Assembly (NCBI RefSeq): GCF_001866075.3
Contig: NZ_CP063356.1
Coordinates: forward strand, 2,160,164-2,224,163
Length of the DNA stretch: 64,000 nucleotides
From: Anaerobacillus isosaccharinicus
GTDB taxonomy: Bacteria > Bacillota > Bacilli > Bacillales > Anaerobacillaceae
Direction: 5' to 3'
Of this stretch, positions 27,567 to 35,443 are shown in pieces. The position numbers were made by a program, and so were the translations under genes. Each line of letters opens with the position of its first letter. Position 1 is the stretch's first letter. Below the pieces are notes generated by a model. The model had not been told where the DNA came from, ran no database searches, and was given only the letters and a program-made list of their open reading frames with translations.

Positions 27567-27707
27567 AACTTCAAAATAGTCTGAAAATTTAAGAAATAAG
27601 CAAATGAAAACGCTTTTATGCTTTAAAATGATCAAATATCCAACTTTCCAACCCGATTATTCCCTGCTATATTTACATAAACGCTACTAAATAGGAGGGC
27701 GATCCAA

Positions 27708-27839
27708 ATGGTAAAGATCAAGCTAGGAGTTAACGATTGTCCATATTGTGCAGGTAAAGGTTATTTTCAATTACTATTAGGCGGATCAGAGACATGTGAA
27801 TGTTGCGGCGGATCAGGTAAAAAACCGAATAAAGAATAA
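27708..27839 (+). CDS. yuiA: YuiA-like small zinc-finger protein
   Basis: 43 residues. DCPYCAGKGYF ... CECCGGSGK is two CxxC-G-x-G units like the DnaJ zinc-finger repeats. ATG 27708 follows ATAGGAGGGCGATCCAA. Matches yuiA by size, motif and position next to yuiB. Function unknown. Confidence 0.85.
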   Translation: MVKIKLGVNDCPYCAGKGYFQLLLGGSETCECCGGSGKKPNKE

Positions 27840-27841
27840 CG

Positions 27842-27879
27842 AAAAAAAGTATCACTCTGACCGAGTGGTACTTTTTTTA
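27842..27879. terminator. bidirectional terminator yuiA/yuiB
   Basis: AAAAAAGTATCACTC TGAC CGAGTGGTACTTTTTTT. Confidence 0.85.
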
Positions 27880-27895
27880 CATTCTACATTCTACA
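27877..27895. repeat. 7-bp-unit repeat fragment, copy F
   Basis: Only the right arm (TACATTCTACATTCTACA) remains, directly after the yuiA terminator and against the yuiB stop codon. Confidence 0.6.
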
Positions 27896-28216
27896 CTAAA
27901 ACATCTGATAACCTTTTGCCCTTAAAACTTTCATTGCAAAGCCGGCAAGAAGTGCTCCGACCATTCCAGCCGTTAAAATAATAATATCAGCTAATTGTAA
28001 TGAAATTAATTTTGAACCTAAAGCTGAAAAAGAGATAACTGGTGCAGTGATGTATTCAAAAAATCTAACATCATCGACGATGCGGATAACAACAATCGGA
28101 TAGATAATAGCCATAAACCATGTTGCTCTTAGCAACATATTTAGTAAAAAACCAATTCCGAAAAATAAAACTAAAAATAATAACATCGAAATAATTAATT
28201 GTGGAATGCTGATCAA
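27896..28216 (-). CDS. yuiB: YuiB-like membrane protein
   Basis: 106 residues from TTG 28216 behind GGGGGTGAAATTG; the open frame upstream (to 28306) lacks an SD. About three transmembrane segments: 5-30 (LIISMLLFLVLFFGIGFLLNML), 33-50, and 75-98 (ADIIILTAGMVGALLAGFAM), with a basic C-terminus. Matches YuiB in size and position. Function unknown. Confidence 0.83.
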   Translation of the reverse strand: MISIPQLIISMLLFLVLFFGIGFLLNMLLRATWFMAIIYPIVVIRIVDDVRFFEYITAPVISFSALGSKLISLQLADIIILTAGMVGALLAGFAMKVLRAKGYQMF

Positions 28217-28477
28217 CAATTTCACCCCCGTATGGAAAACCAAATCAAATACGCTTTCTTTGAAAATATAAAACCTTCTTATAGTACGAAAAAACACATA
28301 AGACAAGTTTACTTAATCTAGTTCCACTTCGTCAAATTCTAATAGTACAAATTAACTTCGGAAGAAAAATTGATTAAATAAATTAAAATATTTCGAAAAA
28401 TTAACTTTTTATTTGTTCTCGATGAATAAATCTTCTTTTTTTTGGAGAAGATTACACATTGAGAGGAGTGAAAATAA

Positions 28478-29197
28478 ATGGAAATCGTTAAAACGATTTT
28501 TAGACGAGTAACAATGACTATTTTATTCAGTCTAGCTTTATTAACGACATTTGAATCGATCTCAGGCGTAAGTGCTAATCAGATAACAAATTGGTGGTTA
28601 GTAGATACTTATTCATTTCAAAATAAAGCTGTTGAAGAAAAAAAGAGTATTGATGCAGGTTTAAAAAAGTTTACTATGAGATTTAGAAGTTTACCGATGT
28701 TTAGTGATAGCAGTTCAAAATTGTTAAGTAGTCAAGAAGTGGTAGAAGCGAAACCACTCACTTTAGAAGAAGCAATTGATTGGAGTCAATATCCTTCAAA
28801 GAAAGTTGTTGCGACCGGTTATACCGCTGGATTTGAATCGACGGGAAAACGTCCAGGACATCCGCAATATGGAATAACTCGTTCAGGTGTTACAGTGAAA
28901 CGTGACCTTTATTCAACAATTGCTGCAGACACAAGAGTATTTCCAATTGGTTCAATCCTGTTTATCCCGGGTTACGGATATGGGGTTGTAGCTGACACTG
29001 GATCAGCAATCAAAGGAAATAAAATTGACCTATACTACGAAACGGTTCAGGATGTATTCCAACAATGGGGCAAAAAAGAAGTAGAAGTATATATTGTTGA
29101 AAAAGGAACAGGGCGTTTGACGAATGACGAATTGCAAAGCTTAAATGAAGCTGAAGCTGTTCAAGTATTTCGTAGACAGCTTTCCTTTGCAAATTAA
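28478..29197 (+). CDS. yuiC: 3D-domain muralytic protein YuiC
   Basis: 239 residues, signal-anchor near 12-32, then a linker and the 3D (Sps) domain at about 108-205: [26 protein letters not shown] ... [10 protein letters not shown] ... [17 protein letters not shown], whose three Asp residues align with the MltA/Rpf-like lytic site. Expected to cleave peptidoglycan outside the membrane. SD TGAGAGGAGTGAAAATAA. Divergent from yuiB. Confidence 0.9.
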   Translation: MEIVKTIFRRVTMTILFSLALLTTFESISGVSANQITNWWLVDTYSFQNKAVEEKKSIDAGLKKFTMRFRSLPMFSDSSSKLLSSQEVVEAKPLTLEEAIDWSQYPSKKVVATGYTAGFESTGKRPGHPQYGITRSGVTVKRDLYSTIAADTRVFPIGSILFIPGYGYGVVADTGSAIKGNKIDLYYETVQDVFQQWGKKEVEVYIVEKGTGRLTNDELQSLNEAEAVQVFRRQLSFAN

Positions 29198-29262
29198 AAA
29201 AAAAATAGGACACTGGTTCCCTTATTTAATAAAACAATATAATTTTGAGAAAGTTTGAGGAT

Positions 29263-29379
29263 ACCAGATCCGCTAACTGCATGAAAAAAGCCCTTTTATG
29301 GTTTTTTCCCGGCCAATAGCGGATCTAATGTCCGATAAAACTGAAAAATATGAGTTTTTTTCATAATAAGGGATCTGGT
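29263..29379. repeat. 117-bp palindromic repeat element
   Basis: Outer inverted repeat ACCAGATCC (29263-29271) / GGATCTGGT (29371-29379); nested AGATCCGCTA (29267-29276) / TAGCGGATCT (29317-29326). Non-coding, between yuiC and the convergent cobalamin-binding-like gene. Confidence 0.7.
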
Positions 29380-29455
29380 TTCCACCTACTTAATAGTAGT
29401 TCACATCAAATAGCTACTCATAAGTTAAATTTCACTCAAGCCTTATTCAAGCCGA

Positions 29456-30217
29456 CTATTTCAGAGTAGCCGATAATTTTTTAATTCCTTCGACTAACCT
29501 TGGTGACGGTCGGCAAAACAATGATTCTTCTAATATATAGAGGTTATTATTTTGGACCGCACGAACTTTTTCTGCGTGTTCGCGCTTCTTTATGACAGCT
29601 AAATTCATTTTTTCTTCTTTAACACCCACCCAAACCATGCATATATGATCGGGATTTTTCTCAACAACTTCTTCCCACGTCACTTGAGCATTCGCTTGGT
29701 CATAATGAGAAAAACAATTTTCCCCACCAACAATCTCACTAACTTCAGTTAACCAGTTTGTTTTTCCAGGTGTAAAAATTGGCTTTGGCCACCATTCCCA
29801 ATAAATAAGCCCTCTGTTATGTGATTTATTTAATTCCTTATAATAATCAATATCATGTTTAAACTGTGTAGCAATTTCTATTGCATGATCCGCACATCCT
29901 GTTTTTTCACCAACTAGTAAAAGGTCTTCATAAATGTCCGCTAGTGAATTCGGATTTAAAACAATATGGGGGATTTGTCGCTTTTCTAATTGCTCAATGT
30001 TTCTCTCCATTCCTGGAACACTAAGGGAAGCAAGAACTAAGTCGGGTTTTAGTTCTTCAAGCTTATCCATATTAATGTTCAAATCAGGTCCAAGGCGAGG
30101 GAGTTCGTTAATTTCTTTTGGCCAATCTGAAAAGTCATCAACTGCGATAAGTTGGTCAGTTAATCCTAGGTATGCAAGAAGTTCGGTGTTACTTGGGCAA
30201 ATTGATATAATTCTCAT
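29456..30217 (-). CDS. BtuF-like cobalamin-binding protein without signal peptide
   Basis: 253 residues from ATG 30217 (MRIISICPSNTELLAYLGL) behind ACGGAGGTAGTAAA. It has the BtuF/TroA helical-backbone fold: RIISICPSNTELLAYLG, PRLGPDLNINMDKLEELKPDLVL, WVGVKEEK. Secreted BtuF proteins carry a signal or lipobox; this one starts directly with the domain and has none, and no BtuCD permease is adjacent, so uptake is not assured. A strong terminator hairpin lies 18 nt before the start codon. Confidence 0.82.
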   Translation of the reverse strand: MRIISICPSNTELLAYLGLTDQLIAVDDFSDWPKEINELPRLGPDLNINMDKLEELKPDLVLASLSVPGMERNIEQLEKRQIPHIVLNPNSLADIYEDLLLVGEKTGCADHAIEIATQFKHDIDYYKELNKSHNRGLIYWEWWPKPIFTPGKTNWLTEVSEIVGGENCFSHYDQANAQVTWEEVVEKNPDHICMVWVGVKEEKMNLAVIKKREHAEKVRAVQNNNLYILEESLFCRPSPRLVEGIKKLSATLK

Positions 30218-30234
30218 TTTACTACCTCCGTTTA

Positions 30235-30276
30235 TAAAAAACGACATGATCTCATCAATGTGATGTACCATGTCGT
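30235..30276 (-). terminator. terminator between yuiD and the BtuF-like gene
   Basis: On the minus strand ACGACATG ... CATGTCGT followed by TTTTTT, with an inner CATCA/TGATG stem. It leaves only about 18 nt for the downstream gene's SD and start. Confidence 0.85.
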
Positions 30277-30298
30277 CGTTGTTACAATCATTATAATA

Positions 30299-30775
30299 TT
30301 AAAAGATTAAGAAATGTAGAAATAAAGTTAATAATACACCAGTCAGTCCACCAAAGATGACTTCAATCGGCTGATGACCCAACAATTCCTTTAATTCCTT
30401 TCGTTTTTCCTTTTCTTCTTTTTCAGGCCATGATTTTACTTCGATGACTAGTTTGTTAAAATCATGAACTAAGCGATTTAAAACAGTCGCTTGTTCACCA
30501 GCATGCCTCCGTACACCTGAGGCATCAAACATGACGATAATTCCAAATATCGCTGAGATGGCAAATAAAGGAGAGCCTAATCCTTCCTCTAAGGCAATTG
30601 CTGTCGATAAAGCAGTAACAGCTCCGGAATGTGAGCTAGGCATTCCACCTGTACTAGTTAAAAGTGACCAATCGAAACGCCTCGTTGCGATATATTGTAA
30701 AGGCACTTTAATAAATTGGGCAAATCCAATTGCTATTAATGCAGCCCATAAAGGGAAATTAGTTAGTAATTCCAT
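30299..30775 (-). CDS. yuiD: divergent PAP2 family protein YuiD
   Basis: 158 residues with 3-4 membrane segments. GGMPSSHSGAVTAL (about 43-56) and VRRHAGEQA (about 88-96) are the conserved acid-phosphatase-like blocks of the DUF212/divergent PAP2 family. Family members sit in the membrane; the substrate is unknown. SD AAAGGAAGAACTT. Between yuiC and pepA as in B. subtilis. Confidence 0.9.
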   Translation of the reverse strand: MELLTNFPLWAALIAIGFAQFIKVPLQYIATRRFDWSLLTSTGGMPSSHSGAVTALSTAIALEEGLGSPLFAISAIFGIIVMFDASGVRRHAGEQATVLNRLVHDFNKLVIEVKSWPEKEEKEKRKELKELLGHQPIEVIFGGLTGVLLTLFLHFLIF

Positions 30776-31134
30776 AAGTTCTTCCTTTCTGAGTCATTCA
30801 AGTAGGATATAGTTATTGTACCCGTTTAAAAGAAACGTTTCTATATTATTTTTTTATACCCGCTTTTCTTCATTCATAAATATCAATTTTTCTTGAGTGA
30901 ATTTGATCAAAAAATCGAACGTGATCACTCCAAATGAAGTTAAGAAGATTATATATTATCGATATACTCGCATGAGGTAGTAATGGTAAAAACTTCACTA
31001 CTGAAAATGAAAAAAGTTGCTTACATTATAACAGATAATTTTTTTTCGGAATAATCTTAGATACTCGAAATAAAAAGGTGAACAAGCTATAATAAAAAAG
31101 TAATGGGAAAATTCAATAAGAGGAGTGGAGCGTA
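30776..31134. other. intergenic region yuiD-pepA
   Basis: AT-rich divergent promoter region. It contains the palindrome GAAACGTTTC at 30831-30840 and two TGATCA/GTGATCAC-like segments near 30900-30930; no ORF, RNA or clear promoter pair was identified. Confidence 0.4.
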
Positions 31135-32622
31135 TTGTTTAAAGTTAAAGATGGAGATATTCTTTCGAAAAAGATTGGCGCGTTAGTTGTTGGACTTTTT
31201 GAAGACGATAAAAAGCCAGCGGGACTTGTGAAGGAAATCGATGATAAGATGGAAGGTTATTTAGTTGAGCTGTTAGCAGACAAGCACCTTTCGGCAGCCT
31301 TCAAAAAAGTAAACAAAATACATACTCTTGGAAAACTAGAAGCAAAAGTTGTTTATTTTGTGGGGCTTGGAAAAAAAGCAGAATTAACGTTTGAAAAAGC
31401 ACGCGAAGCTTTTGCTTTAGTTTCAAAAGCAATAACAAAAGACGGATGTGAAGAAGTAGCGGTTGCTTTAGATACTTTTTTAACAGAAGAAAAAGCTGGA
31501 GAAGTTTTTGCAAAAGCATTGGCTGAGGCAGTAGCATTAACTAGCTATCGTACTCAAACATATAAGCAAAAACAAGAGCCTACCAAATCAATCGAAAAAG
31601 TAGCTGTTTTTACTGAGCTACCAAAAGACGACATTGAAGAAGCGCTTATCGTAGGTGAGACTTATGGTGTTGGAACAAACTTGGCAAGGGCGCTTGTAAA
31701 TGCTCCTGGTAATTATATGACACCTACTGATTTAGCGGCACAGGCAAAACAAATTGCTGACCGTTACGGAATGGAATACTCAGTTCTAGAGCGTGAAGAA
31801 ATGGAGAAGTTAGGTATGGGTGCTCTTTTAGCAGTTGCAGAAGGTTCTGACCAACCTCCAAAAATGATCGTCCTTAAATATCGCGGTAAAGAGAAATGGG
31901 AAAATGTGTTGAGCTTTGTTGGAAAAGGCTTAACATTCGATGCTGGTGGTATTTCGATTAAGCCTGCATTAAATATGCATGAAATGAAAATGGACATGGG
32001 TGGAGCAGCTGCGGTACTAGGTGCTATGGAAGTGATCGGCGCACTTAAACCGGATGTCAACGTGATGGCTGTCATCCCTTCTACGGAAAACTTAATTAAT
32101 GGTAGTGCATTAAAGCCAGGCGATGTTATCAAATCGTTAAGTGGAAGAACGATCGAGGTCCGCAATACAGATGCAGAAGGTCGTTTAATTTTAGCGGATG
32201 CAGTTACTTATGCAAAACAGTTAGGTGCAGATTACATTGTTGACGTTGCTACTTTAACTGGTGCAGTTATTGTTGCACTAGCAGGTGTGACAACAGGTGC
32301 TATTACAAATGATGAAGAGCTGATGGAGGATGTATTAGTGGCTGCTGGTGAAGCTGGTGAATACTTATGGAGACTTCCAAACTTCGAACCATACAAAGAA
32401 ATGCTACGTTCTAGTGATGTTGCCGACTTAAATAACTCTCCAGGTCGTGAAGGTGGAAGTATTACAGCAGGATTATTTATTGGTGAATTCGCTGAAGAAA
32501 CTCCTTGGGTTCACTTAGATGTTGCTGGTACGGCTTGGTCAAGAAGTGATAGCGTTTTTGGACCAAAGGGTGGGACAGGTTCAATGGTGCGTACCCTTGC
32601 AACACTTGCACGAAACTTTTAA
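31135..32622 (+). CDS. pepA: leucyl aminopeptidase (M17)
   Basis: 495 residues, TTG start behind AGAGGAGTGGAGCGTA. N-terminal macro-like domain (1-165), C-terminal M17 catalytic domain with the two-metal site: VGKGLTFDAGGISIKP, MKMDMGGAA, and the signature NTDAEGRLIL (about 341-350). Cytosolic hexameric aminopeptidase that releases N-terminal residues. Corresponds to yuiE of B. subtilis. Confidence 0.95.
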   Translation: MFKVKDGDILSKKIGALVVGLFEDDKKPAGLVKEIDDKMEGYLVELLADKHLSAAFKKVNKIHTLGKLEAKVVYFVGLGKKAELTFEKAREAFALVSKAITKDGCEEVAVALDTFLTEEKAGEVFAKALAEAVALTSYRTQTYKQKQEPTKSIEKVAVFTELPKDDIEEALIVGETYGVGTNLARALVNAPGNYMTPTDLAAQAKQIADRYGMEYSVLEREEMEKLGMGALLAVAEGSDQPPKMIVLKYRGKEKWENVLSFVGKGLTFDAGGISIKPALNMHEMKMDMGGAAAVLGAMEVIGALKPDVNVMAVIPSTENLINGSALKPGDVIKSLSGRTIEVRNTDAEGRLILADAVTYAKQLGADYIVDVATLTGAVIVALAGVTTGAITNDEELMEDVLVAAGEAGEYLWRLPNFEPYKEMLRSSDVADLNNSPGREGGSITAGLFIGEFAEETPWVHLDVAGTAWSRSDSVFGPKGGTGSMVRTLATLARNF

Positions 32623-32693
32623 TGAATAGACAAACTGGTCTTTTATTAACGGGTTCGGTTTTGAAGTAGAAAAACAAAAATAACGTTCATTTT

Positions 32694-32731
32694 GCAACCA
32701 AATTCGCATAGAAATTGGTTGCTTTTTTTTC
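32694..32731 (+). terminator. pepA terminator
   Basis: GCAACCAA / TTGGTTGC stem with 13-nt loop and T8. Confidence 0.85.
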
Positions 32732-32978
32732 GTTGATATAACGGGATTTGTGTAAAATTTATTAGAGAATTAGCACCTCTTTTACCTTACAAATTCGCAA
32801 CTGTCTGCTGTCTAGCAGACGCATTTAATTCAGATGTTAATTTAGGTGTTTTTTAATCATTTGAATTTAAAACAAAAATATTTATTTTTCCCAAACAAAG
32901 TTATTTTCGGTTCAAATAATAAAGAAAAATAATGCGTAGTTGAGATATGATGTTCAACAAAGCTTTCATCTACAAGTG

Positions 32979-33013
32979 AAAAAAGAAAAACACTTACGCA
33001 ATGGCAAGTGTTT
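32979..33013 (-). terminator. terminator of Spo0E-like gene 2
   Basis: On the minus strand AAACACTT ... AAGTGTTT followed by TTCTTTTTT. Confidence 0.7.
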
Positions 33014-33021
33014 GGAAATTT

Positions 33022-33198
33022 TTAGAATAAAAACATATTCTTTGAAGAATGTAGTTTTGATTCATTGTACTTATTTAAAAGTTTATCAAGATCTTGACTA
33101 CAACGAATAGCTTTAGTGGACGATAAACCATGTTTTTCTATGATTTCTGACATTTCTTTTCTCTTATGCTCAATTTGATTTGTTAGATTACTAGGCAT
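33022..33198 (-). CDS. Spo0E-like aspartyl-phosphate phosphatase 2
   Basis: 58 residues from ATG 33198 behind AAGGAGCATCAGT. Helix-turn-helix hairpin of the Spo0E type with signature CSQDLDKLLNKY (33-44), a canonical SQxLD. Expected to dephosphorylate Spo0A~P. It lies in the accessory segment next to the c-di-GMP riboswitch gene, transcribed in the same direction but after a terminator of that gene. Confidence 0.87.
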   Translation of the reverse strand: MPSNLTNQIEHKRKEMSEIIEKHGLSSTKAIRCSQDLDKLLNKYNESKLHSSKNMFLF

Positions 33199-33352
33199 AC
33201 TGATGCTCCTTAATTAGAGAATATAGGATTATTATCCTATAAATTAGCAACTAAGAGAAAAGGTAAATGTGTATATTTTGTGACTGGATTATTATTAATA
33301 GTGCGCTGTTAATCTGTCTTTTGAAGGTGCACATTTCGAGAATTAAGTGTAA

Positions 33353-33381
33353 CAAAAAAACCCTTCACCGAAGAAGGGTTT
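33353..33381 (-). terminator. terminator of riboswitch-controlled gene
   Basis: AACCCTTC / GAAGGGTT stem; on the minus strand followed by TTTTTTTG. Confidence 0.8.
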
Positions 33382-33388
33382 AGAAAAC

Positions 33389-33703
33389 CTATTTAATTAA
33401 TTTCTTAATTTCTAATAAATTTGACTTTGCTTGTTCATAACTCATATCTATTTGAGTTATAAACGAAATGGTCGAGTCATAAGAAAAGTTTACTTTCAAT
33501 TGATAAAAAATATTTGGTTTTTCATACTTGATTATTGTGATAATTTCAGACGCTGGTAAAATTATGTTGTTGCATCTGACTTTGATGAAGCTTTTTAAAA
33601 AATTTTTAAAAGTAAAGGTTTCATCAGAGTTGTCTTCACAGTTGCGAAGTAATTCTTCAAATTTTTTTAGTGCACCTTTTAGCTCGGGTTCTTGTCTAAA
33701 AAT
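33389..33703 (-). CDS. orphan 104-residue protein under a c-di-GMP-I riboswitch, probable AUU start
   Basis: Not recognised as a known family. The sequence is half helical/charged (EPELKGALKKFEELLRN), then beta-like (FIKVRCNNIILPASEI, FYQLKVNFSYDSTISFITQ), then a helix (YEQAKSNLLEIKKLIK); no signal peptide or membrane segment. A perfect AAAGGAGG (33718-33711) precedes an ATT at 33703 by 7 nt; the only ATG (33721) lies 5' of and overlapping that SD and has no SD of its own, so AUU initiation is likely. With the ATG the protein would be 110 residues (MKGGNII...). Because a c-di-GMP aptamer controls it, a motility, adhesion or biofilm role is plausible but not shown. Confidence 0.65.
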   Translation of the reverse strand: MFRQEPELKGALKKFEELLRNCEDNSDETFTFKNFLKSFIKVRCNNIILPASEIITIIKYEKPNIFYQLKVNFSYDSTISFITQIDMSYEQAKSNLLEIKKLIK

Positions 33704-33711
33704 AATATTAC

Positions 33712-33760
33712 CTCCTTTCATACATCAAATGCCCTATTAAAACACTTAAGATGAAAGGAG
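33712..33760 (-). promoter_or_regulatory. riboswitch expression platform, SD-sequestering hairpin
   Basis: On the minus strand the leader segment CTCCTTTCAT (33760-33751) is an exact complement of ATGAAAGGAG (33721-33712), which contains the SD. Pairing would hide the SD and block translation. Confidence 0.7.
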
Positions 33761-33767
33761 TATTTTA

Positions 33768-33852
33768 AAATAGGTAACTGGCTGGCGTAGATATTCTTTA
33801 GCCCCTGTAGTTTTGCGTCCTTGCTTTTCAACAAGTTTGCCATTTTTCTAGG
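33768..33852 (-). ncRNA. cyclic di-GMP-I (GEMM) riboswitch aptamer
   Basis: On the minus strand the conserved GEMM-I landmarks occur in order: GGCAAAC (after CCTAGAAAAAT), a GAAA-type loop flanked by CTTGTT/AGCAAG, GGACGCAAAAC, ACAGGGGCTAAAG, then TACGCCAGCCAGTTACC closing P1. The aptamer binds c-di-GMP. It precedes the 33389-33703 gene with an SD-masking platform between them. Confidence 0.88.
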
Positions 33853-33905
33853 ATTGAGTATAACACAATATTTCGACGAGAAAAGTCATATTTTGTCGAA
33901 AAATG
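33853..33905 (-). promoter_or_regulatory. putative promoter/operator of riboswitch transcript
   Basis: Minus-strand GTTATACT gives a -10 (TATACT, about 33864-33859) just upstream of the aptamer. An inverted repeat TTTCGAC ... GTCGAAA spans 33902-33872 across the -35 zone, a candidate operator. No good -35 hexamer is visible. Confidence 0.4.
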
Positions 33906-34025
33906 ATTTTTTTTTTTAATATACATTTAATCAAGTTTACAGGTGGATAGGTAATGTATAATGCGAATTACGAGGATGACTTGATTGAGTGATTATGTGT
34001 AGCAAATAAGGGGAGGGATTTAGTC

Positions 34026-34783
34026 ATGGGCATACCTAGAATTTTGCATTATCCAGGTAGCAAGTGGAGCATGGCTGATTGGATAGTTAGTCATTTTCCA
34101 GAGCATCAAACATATTTGGAGCCCTTTTTCGGAAGTGGAGCATTTTCAAAACAAAGAAGCCAACTTGAAACAGTGAATGATATTGATGGAGGAGTTGTTA
34201 ACCTGTCTTGTTATTAGAGAAAAGCCTGATGAATTAGCCCACGCAATAAGACTAACACCTCATAGTAGAGAAGAATATTATCAAAAAGTTACCTCGAGGC
34301 AGAAAATGAGTTAGAGAGAGCAAGAAGGTTAATAGTTAGGCTATGGCAAGGGCGAGGTGGTAAAACATCACATCGTACTGGTTGGAGAAGCATGATCGAA
34401 ATGAATGGTCCTTTACCAGGCAAAGAAGGGCTTCGCTTCCCTGAAAAAATTGCTGCAGTTGCAGAAAGATTGATTGGAGTCCAAATTGAAAATCAGCCAG
34501 CAATCGAATTAATAAAAAGATACTCTAGGCAAAATGTTTTAATTTACGCTAATCCGCCTTATATATTATCAACTCGAACTACATCAAGCTATAAACATGA
34601 AATGACAGAAGAAGATCATGAGGAACTACTTGATGTGTTAGAGGATCATCCTGGTCCAGTTATTTTATCAGGATACACTCATCCTTTATATGATGGTAAG
34701 TTGAAGGGCTGGAGAAGGGAACAAAAAGGGCTAAAGCTGAAGCTGGAGCAATTCGTGAAGAAGTATATGGATTAATCCAATAG
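34026..34783 (+). pseudogene. DNA adenine methylase (D12 class), frameshifted
   Basis: Starts ATG 34026 (MGIPRILHYPGSKWSMADW; SAM motif YLEPFFGSGAFSK). Frame changes near 34208 (reading resumes as LVIREKPDELAHAIRLTP), near 34293 (resumes as EAENELERARRLIVRLWQG) and near 34720 (tail AKAEAGAIREEVYGLIQ). The catalytic DPPY is NPPY (YANPPYILSTR). Family is the phage-type Dam methylases. Three shifts plus an altered catalytic Asp mean a dead gene. Confidence 0.9.
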
Positions 34784-34885
34784 CAGCAGCAATCTTTATT
34801 CTAATAACAGCGGAATCCTAAGAGAGTAGTCCTCCCAGATTTTATCTAATTAGTAAGAGTATTTGCCTAACATAAACAAAAAGTG

Positions 34886-35050
34886 CTAATTACGCAGATT
34901 TCTGTTTTTAATTTCTTCTTCTAATCTCTCTAAAAGGATTTCTAACTCTTCGTGCTCTTGTTCGTCATTATATAATAAAAAGTCTTTAATACATTTATAT
35001 ATAGTAAGGACTTCCTCATCTGAGAAGAATTTAAATCTATGTTTATTCAA
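34886..35050 (-). CDS. small acidic helical protein, unknown
   Basis: 54 residues from TTG 35050 behind GAGGAGGTGAATTTTA, a near-perfect SD. The sequence (HRFKFFSDEEVLTIYKCIKDFLL ... EQEHEELEILLERLEEEIKNR) predicts two helices, the second a charged amphipathic or coiled-coil helix. No family recognised. Lies beside the methylase pseudogene in the accessory segment. Confidence 0.6.
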   Translation of the reverse strand: MNKHRFKFFSDEEVLTIYKCIKDFLLYNDEQEHEELEILLERLEEEIKNRNLRN

Positions 35051-35443
35051 TAAAATTCACCTCCTCTTCTACAAGGGAGGACCAATTCTCAATTTTATAT
35101 GAAAAATGTCGTAAATTGTTAAAAAATGATGAAAATATTACCAGTCAATAAAGAAACCGCCATTTGGTGTGGATATATTTACCGCCAGTGCCGTCTTTAA
35201 CAGATCGTACCTTGATGTCATCCGAGGTACACCGCCATTTATTATCATGCTGATCATTGTTGCGATCTTAGTTATTTTATTTGAAGATATTTCGTTATTT
35301 TATCGGTATTTATTTTAAGTGTATCAAGTGAATTTTTTAATAAGGATTGTGTATTGAATAAGAGACCAAGAAGGCGAGGTCCTAGTACTTTGTTAATTCC
35401 CGGATTTTCCGGTGTTAAATAAAAACTATAATGGGGGTATTTG
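35051..35443. other. region between small ORF and dctP
   Basis: Holds the dctM remnant at 35145-35318. The remaining 125 bp before dctP contain an inverted CCCGGA/TCCGG and no promoter that I can name. Confidence 0.4.
35145..35318 (+). pseudogene. C-terminal remnant of a TRAP transporter large permease (DctM)
   Basis: An in-frame stretch without a start reads KKPPFGVDIFTASAVFNRSY-LDVIRGTPPFIIMLIIVAIL-VILFEDISLFYRYLF then stop. PPxGVnlFxAS and the final membrane helix followed by PDISLxLP are the usual DctM C-terminus. Only about 57 residues survive. It lies directly upstream of dctP. Confidence 0.75.

Larger units (their letters stand above)
32623..33021. other. intergenic region between pepA and the second Spo0E-like gene
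   Basis: Holds the pepA terminator (32694-32731), the terminator of the minus-strand Spo0E-like gene (32979-33013), and about 240 bp of AT-rich sequence with a TCTGCTGTCTAGCAGA inverted repeat near 32802-32819. No gene seen. The left boundary of the accessory segment inserted between pepA and yuiF is probably here. Confidence 0.45.
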
